Positions 37,219-41,162 of a DNA stretch of 41,162 nucleotides are shown here, piece after piece; position 1 is the stretch's first letter; every line of letters begins with the position of its first letter. The notes beneath the pieces are model-generated. The model was not told the DNA's origin, ran no database searches, and saw only the letters and a list, made by a program, of their open reading frames with translations. The DNA comes from Tissierellia bacterium. GTDB lineage: Bacteria; Bacillota; Clostridia; Tissierellales; Tissierellaceae. The stretch is taken from assembly GCA_012728125.1 (NCBI GenBank), contig JAAYFT010000140.1:1-41162 (forward strand), in the 5' to 3' direction. The position numbers and the translations under genes are program-made.

Positions 37219-38790
37219 ATGATTAGAAAAACAATTAAGCTCATATTTCTAGCCCTAGCTTTAATGGTATTAACCCTAGGTTGCTCTCAAAAAGAAGCCC
37301 TACCAGAAGTTCTATCTAAAGAACAATCTATTAAAGAGATTATCCTATCTAAGGGAGAAAACTATAACTTCCTTAAGGATGAATTATATATAGAATACAT
37401 GAATAAATTGGGAAAAGACTTGGCAGTAAATAAAGAAGCCACACCAGCCCACTATGCTCTTGGCCACTTAGATGAAGATAATATACCAGAACTGGTAGTC
37501 TTTAAGGAAAGGGACCCAAATAACAAAGAAGATGAAGGTGCCTTGGAAGTTTATAAGTTCGATGGAGAAAAATACGCATTATTAGACCAAGTCCCCATGA
37601 ACTATGATAACACCAATTATGAAATAGCCATTGGAAAGATTTCAGAAGCCACCAAGGGTATCCTATTAAACAATAGTGTAGGGGCCCATTCTGGCATAAC
37701 CTATGGATTTATTTTAGAAGATAATAAGCTAAAGAGTATTTTAAATGAAAATAAAATATCCCTAATATCCATATATACAGAAAATCAGATAAAGGATATA
37801 GATAATGACGGTATATTGGAGTTTAGCATATTTACCATAGATCCAGAAACTGAAGGTAAAAATATAGAAGACTCAGATAAGATGGTTCTTTGGTACAAGT
37901 GGGACGGAAAGGATAGCGGAGACCTAGTAAAGGTAGAAAGACCTGCTTATACAGAGGAAATTACAAATGAAGAAGTATTTAATCAAGGAAAAAACTTGAT
38001 TAATGAAAACTTCAATGAAGCCTTAAAATTTATTATAGAAAACCAAGACCAATTATCTAAATATGAAAACCAAGAGCTTCTAAAGGAATATATAAATAAA
38101 TTAGATGAAGTTTCCTTTGATAAAAGCCTTGAAATCGATAATCTCTTTATTAAATATCAAGAGGGAGAAAACTTTGACCACCTATTTAAAAAATATGGTC
38201 TTTCTATGGAAAAATTAAATAGCCTAGAATACCTCAACAGGGAAAAAACCCTAAAAGATGAAGCTGACTTAAAGGAACACTTAATTGAAAATATAGGCTT
38301 AGGTTATAAGTTAACCACTTCAGAAGGAATGTACTATTATCTAATAGATTATCAAAAGTTTGTAGACCTCCTAGGTGAGAACTTGACAAACGAGTATAAA
38401 GATTATCTAAAGATCTTGGCCATGGACACCAACGAACCCCATATGATTGATGGTAGCCTTGTTATATCCATGGAAAAATTGGCTGAAAGAATACTTCAAG
38501 TAGAGAGCTTCAAGTTTGTTTACCCTTATTCTAACCTTCTAGGAGAAGTAAAGGATATATATTCAAGATATATAAACACCTATTTCTTTGGAGATTTACA
38601 TGATCCAAACTATGATAGACAAACCTTTAAAATGAAAGAGGAAGCCCTCCAAGAATTTGAAAATGCTTTAGAAAAATACCACTACACATATTTTGCTGAT
38701 ATAATACGATTCTTTGTGGATAGTCTAAAAGAAAACAACTATATAGTCGATGACTCTATTAGAAACAAACTTCAAGAACGATTAAACTAA
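37219..38790 (+). CDS. Large putative lipoprotein of unknown function
   Basis: 523 residues. Positively charged start and hydrophobic segment end in a lipobox (LTLGC, Cys at 22), so it is probably an outer-face membrane lipoprotein. The N-terminal half (~55-250) is beta-rich and has repeats of the form LDEDNIPELVVFK and DIDNDGILEFSIF. Such Asp/Asn-rich loops followed by Glu-hydrophobic strands recall FG-GAP/VCBS-type or calcium-binding propeller blades. The C-terminal half is helical and acidic. I do not recognise the family. Ribosome site GAAAGGAGAT precedes the ATG. It is the first of two plus-strand genes and is divergent from EncFtn. Confidence 0.8.
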   Translation: MIRKTIKLIFLALALMVLTLGCSQKEALPEVLSKEQSIKEIILSKGENYNFLKDELYIEYMNKLGKDLAVNKEATPAHYALGHLDEDNIPELVVFKERDPNNKEDEGALEVYKFDGEKYALLDQVPMNYDNTNYEIAIGKISEATKGILLNNSVGAHSGITYGFILEDNKLKSILNENKISLISIYTENQIKDIDNDGILEFSIFTIDPETEGKNIEDSDKMVLWYKWDGKDSGDLVKVERPAYTEEITNEEVFNQGKNLINENFNEALKFIIENQDQLSKYENQELLKEYINKLDEVSFDKSLEIDNLFIKYQEGENFDHLFKKYGLSMEKLNSLEYLNREKTLKDEADLKEHLIENIGLGYKLTTSEGMYYYLIDYQKFVDLLGENLTNEYKDYLKILAMDTNEPHMIDGSLVISMEKLAERILQVESFKFVYPYSNLLGEVKDIYSRYINTYFFGDLHDPNYDRQTFKMKEEALQEFENALEKYHYTYFADIIRFFVDSLKENNYIVDDSIRNKLQERLN

Positions 38791-38853
38791 TCACATAATC
38801 TTCCCTTCATAATATTATGTATTGAGTAATATTATTACTGAGGGGGGATTTTT

Positions 38854-39753
38854 TTGTTGTCGAGAAAAGAATTTATTCAAGTATCACTTGAGGCAAATTT
38901 ATTTTTTCAAAGGATCATGAAGGAACATTTATTTTTTATAGAGACAAACCTTCAACCTGTTGATGATGGTTTTATAGCAGAAGCCAATATATTGAAAAAA
39001 TCCTTTGAAGACCTATTAGGTGAAACAGTAGTATTTGCAAATTGTGCCATAAGAGAAAACATACTTAAATCTAATGAACTTGTGACAAGTTACACCTTAA
39101 ATGCTGAAAAGATAACATCAAAATTAACTGGAGCATCTATAAACACCAATATAACAGAAGCTGAATATGATTTAAAAGCAAAGCCTAACTTTGACTATAC
39201 TGAATGGTTAGAGACAAAAATCCACGATATAAACTGCAGGTCCTTAAACCTCCTTGAAGAAGTTATAGAATTTAAAGAGAAGCTCCTAGACTTGTTCTTA
39301 GATTGTGATATCTATGTATCACTGTACCCTGAAATGCTGGGCCATTTAATAGCAGAAGCTAAGCTATACTACAACATTCTAAAGGCCTTAGCTAAAAAGA
39401 CTTTACCAGAAATGCCTGTTTGTGATGAACTAAGATTTTGGAACCATGTAATGGAAGACCATGCAGAGTTCATCGATGGCATGTTGGACCCATCAGAAAA
39501 AGACTTAAAGAAGAAAGCAGAAGAATTTGCCAAAACCTTTGAAAAGCTAGTAGAAGAATCTATTAAGTGCCATGAAAAAGACCTGGTTGAAAAAAGCAAG
39601 GCTGCAACGGAAGAAATAAGGGATTTCAAAAAATCAGCCACAGAAGGCCTGTTAAACTGCCAAATAAAATCTATTATCCCTCCACTTTTAGCAGACCATG
39701 TCCTCAGGGAGGCAAATCACTATTTAAGAATATTGAAGGAAATAAAAATCTGA
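38854..39753 (+). CDS. DUF2935 domain protein (tandem ferritin-like bundles)
   Basis: 299 residues made of two similar four-helix units. Each has a helix with E/H pairs: LEANLFFQRIMKEHLFFIE at ~12-30 and LRFWNHVMEDHAEFIDG at ~192-208. The LGHLIAEAKLYYNIL and DHVLREANHYLRIL helices also match each other. The DUF2935 family is common in Clostridia and Bacilli; structures suggest metal binding, function unknown. The start is TTG (38854 or 38857) after GGGGGG. The stop codon lies in a hairpin shared with the convergent anti-sigma gene. Confidence 0.88.
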   Translation: MLSRKEFIQVSLEANLFFQRIMKEHLFFIETNLQPVDDGFIAEANILKKSFEDLLGETVVFANCAIRENILKSNELVTSYTLNAEKITSKLTGASINTNITEAEYDLKAKPNFDYTEWLETKIHDINCRSLNLLEEVIEFKEKLLDLFLDCDIYVSLYPEMLGHLIAEAKLYYNILKALAKKTLPEMPVCDELRFWNHVMEDHAEFIDGMLDPSEKDLKKKAEEFAKTFEKLVEESIKCHEKDLVEKSKAATEEIRDFKKSATEGLLNCQIKSIIPPLLADHVLREANHYLRILKEIKI

Positions 39754-39775
39754 TGGAAAACCATCAGATTTCCTG
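39746..39775. terminator. Bidirectional terminator containing both stop codons
   Basis: AAATCTGATGG-AAAA-CCATCAGATTT is an 11-bp perfect stem. The TGA of the DUF2935 gene is in the left arm and the TGA of the anti-sigma gene is in the right arm. The minus-strand side has the better T-tail (TTTTTATTT). Confidence 0.85.
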
Positions 39776-40651
39776 TTTTCTATTTCCCCTGTACCTTTTA
39801 TATGCCCTTATGCCTATAATTAATAAGGAGTAAATTGGAATAATCAAAAGCAAAATCCCAGAAAAGTCCCTTTGGGCTGAATAGGAAACCCCTGTAAAGC
39901 CTTTAATAAGGACATGGCTTATAATATAGGATAGGGGTAGAAGGAAGACCTTCTCCAATATATTTCTAATCCTCTCATTTTTTCTAAATATAGAGAGGAA
40001 AAATCCACTTAAAACTGTCAATAAGATGGCTAAAACAAGATAATATCCCAGGACTAACCTTGGCAAAGTCCTCTGACCACCACCAGGGTTAGGGTCAATT
40101 CCATAAATCAGTATATCCTCTCCCCCATCTGTAGTATAGTAGTAAATGGACTTGACTTCTTCCCCCTCTGGATTTAATACAATGCTCCTTTTATCATTCT
40201 TTTGAATATACTTGTTCCATAGGGAAGACCATGCAGTCAATGAATAGGAATCCCCATACCTATTAATATCATATCCAGCCACTTCTTCCCTAAAGGTAAT
40301 GATAACCTTCCCATCCTCGTATCCTTTTATAGACATTATATCTTCTGAATAAGGCAAGTATTCTGGAGCAGTTATATAAGCCATGCCTATGATGGCAAAG
40401 ACCAAGACCAATAGGCCAGTAAACACAATGGTTTGAACCTTATCTCTAAGTAATTTCCTCTCTATTTTCTTTAAGGGCCCTATAGTTGTATCCATTGGGA
40501 TTTCCTTAAATTCCTTCATAGATTCCAATTCAACTTTACAATTTGTACAGGTCTCAATATGGCCTTCTATAAGTTTCCGACTATCTTCACTGGCCAAGTC
40601 CTCTACATATAAGGGCAGCAAGTCCTTGATTACATCACAGGTTACCTTCAC
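39764..40651 (-). CDS. Anti-sigma factor with zinc-finger (ZAS-like) domain and membrane segments
   Basis: 295 residues. The N-terminal ~45 residues carry the zinc-binding anti-sigma motif: C5, then H31-x3-C35-x2-C38 in GHIETCTNC. One membrane helix follows at ~75-95, then an extracytoplasmic domain (~96-195), then further hydrophobic segments at ~195-218, ~235-255 and ~262-283. It should hold the sigma factor at the membrane until a signal arrives. Its start overlaps the sigma gene by 4 nt. Confidence 0.88.
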   Translation of the reverse strand: MKVTCDVIKDLLPLYVEDLASEDSRKLIEGHIETCTNCKVELESMKEFKEIPMDTTIGPLKKIERKLLRDKVQTIVFTGLLVLVFAIIGMAYITAPEYLPYSEDIMSIKGYEDGKVIITFREEVAGYDINRYGDSYSLTAWSSLWNKYIQKNDKRSIVLNPEGEEVKSIYYYTTDGGEDILIYGIDPNPGGGQRTLPRLVLGYYLVLAILLTVLSGFFLSIFRKNERIRNILEKVFLLPLSYIISHVLIKGFTGVSYSAQRDFSGILLLIIPIYSLLIIGIRAYKRYRGNRKQEI

Positions 40652-41133
40652 TGAAACCCCTCCATTTCCTCCTGAATTTTCTTTCTAGCCCGGTGATAAG
40701 TGACACATGCCCAGTTTTCAGTTTTCCCAAAGATACTGCCAATCTCTTTAAAACTCAACTCTGCAAATACCCTAAGGGTAAATACCTCCTTATAAGGTTC
40801 TTTAAGGTCATGTAGTATTTGGTGAATTTTCATAGCATCCTCTTTTGAAGTCAACTCCTGTTCTATATTAATATCTTTTTGCCTTTCCTCCACTATATCT
40901 ATTAATTCTATTCCTTTGTTTTTTCTTAAATAGGAAAAGTAGGTGTTCTTGGCAATTTGACATAGCCAAACCCGAATATCACAATCCCCTTTAAATGACC
41001 CTATGGACTTAATAGCCTTAATGAAGGTTTCAGAGGTTATATCTTCAGCTATATGGGCATTTCCCGATAAGGACTTTATGTAAAGATATACATCCCTGAA
41101 ATACATCTTATATAATTCTTCCAGGTCTGTCAC
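40648..41133 (-). CDS. ECF-type RNA polymerase sigma factor (sigma-70 family)
   Basis: 161 residues, typical for an extracytoplasmic-function sigma. Region 2 is at ~5-70 (YFRDVYLYIKSLSGNAHIAEDITSETF, IRVWLCQIAKNTYFSYLRK) and region 4 at ~103-155 (LKEPYKEVFTLRVFAELSFKEIGSIFGKTENWACV). It starts at GTG with AGGAGGTGATTAA before it and overlaps the anti-sigma gene, the usual sigma/anti-sigma layout. Its promoter lies at or beyond the window edge, so autoregulation cannot be judged. Confidence 0.93.
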   Translation of the reverse strand: MTDLEELYKMYFRDVYLYIKSLSGNAHIAEDITSETFIKAIKSIGSFKGDCDIRVWLCQIAKNTYFSYLRKNKGIELIDIVEERQKDINIEQELTSKEDAMKIHQILHDLKEPYKEVFTLRVFAELSFKEIGSIFGKTENWACVTYHRARKKIQEEMEGFQ

Positions 41134-41162
41134 TTAATCACCTCCTCTATATATAAGACTCA

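Overview
The window reads as chromosome of a low-GC, anaerobic, probably spore-related Firmicute of the Clostridia/Tissierellia type. The reasons are strong AGGAGG ribosome sites with many TTG and GTG starts, a GerM-type protein, formate--tetrahydrofolate ligase, GatCAB, a copper-amine-oxidase-fold/AMIN/amidase_3 cell wall hydrolase, and close matches from memory to clostridial families. The genus cannot be fixed by eye. Almost everything is on the minus strand; only the 43-codon gene at 8838 and two genes at 37219-39753 are on the plus strand.

Layout. 1-1.7 kb: Na/Pi cotransporter. 1.9-2.5 kb: six-tRNA operon (transcribed Gly-Arg-His-Lys-Leu-Arg) behind a consensus promoter. 2.6-8.7 kb: yfcE-type phosphodiesterase, rdgB, GerM-like protein, UPF0316 protein, secreted amidase, HypE-like AIR-synthase paralogue. 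8.8-10.3 kb: a tiny four-cysteine protein convergent with a dicarboxylate/amino-acid symporter. 10.4-17.9 kb: pcrA-ligA-gatC-gatA-gatB. 17.9-20.7 kb: a segment bounded by two identical 36-bp repeats, holding a coiled-coil gene and the wreck of a type III restriction-modification locus (deleted mod, in-frame mod-res chimera, frameshifted res). 20.8-25.0 kb: cheX, bacteriohemerythrin, MFS transporter, YerC/TrpR-like regulator, fhs. 25.3-35.8 kb: purine operon purL-purE-purF-purM-purN-purH-purD. 35.9-37.0 kb: ferritin-like cargo and encapsulin shell. 37.2-41.1 kb: unknown lipoprotein, DUF2935 protein, and a convergent ECF sigma/anti-sigma pair.

The purine operon is the most interesting part. Its ~260-nt leader contains a guanine-class purine aptamer followed directly by a ykkC-fold aptamer matching the PRPP class, then an intrinsic terminator whose 5' arm begins with the GCCC needed by the ykkC fold. 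This is a tandem guanine/PRPP switch. The two glutamine-dependent enzymes of IMP synthesis encoded here both lack the glutaminase catalytic cysteine. PurF begins Met-Ser-Gly instead of Met-Cys-Gly and has Asp in place of the oxyanion-hole Asn. The glutaminase domain of the long PurL has lost the Cys and His of its triad, and its Glu has become Asp. Synthase and PRPP-site motifs are intact. GatA in the same window keeps its full Lys-Ser-Ser triad. The simplest inference is de novo purine synthesis that uses ammonia, or a separate ammonia donor, rather than glutamine.

Other points: a hairpin-forming intergenic repeat family occurs twice (inside the purine operon and between ligA and gatC), and several well-formed palindromes sit at promoters without an identified regulator. 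Calls rest on reading motifs by eye; no database search was run.
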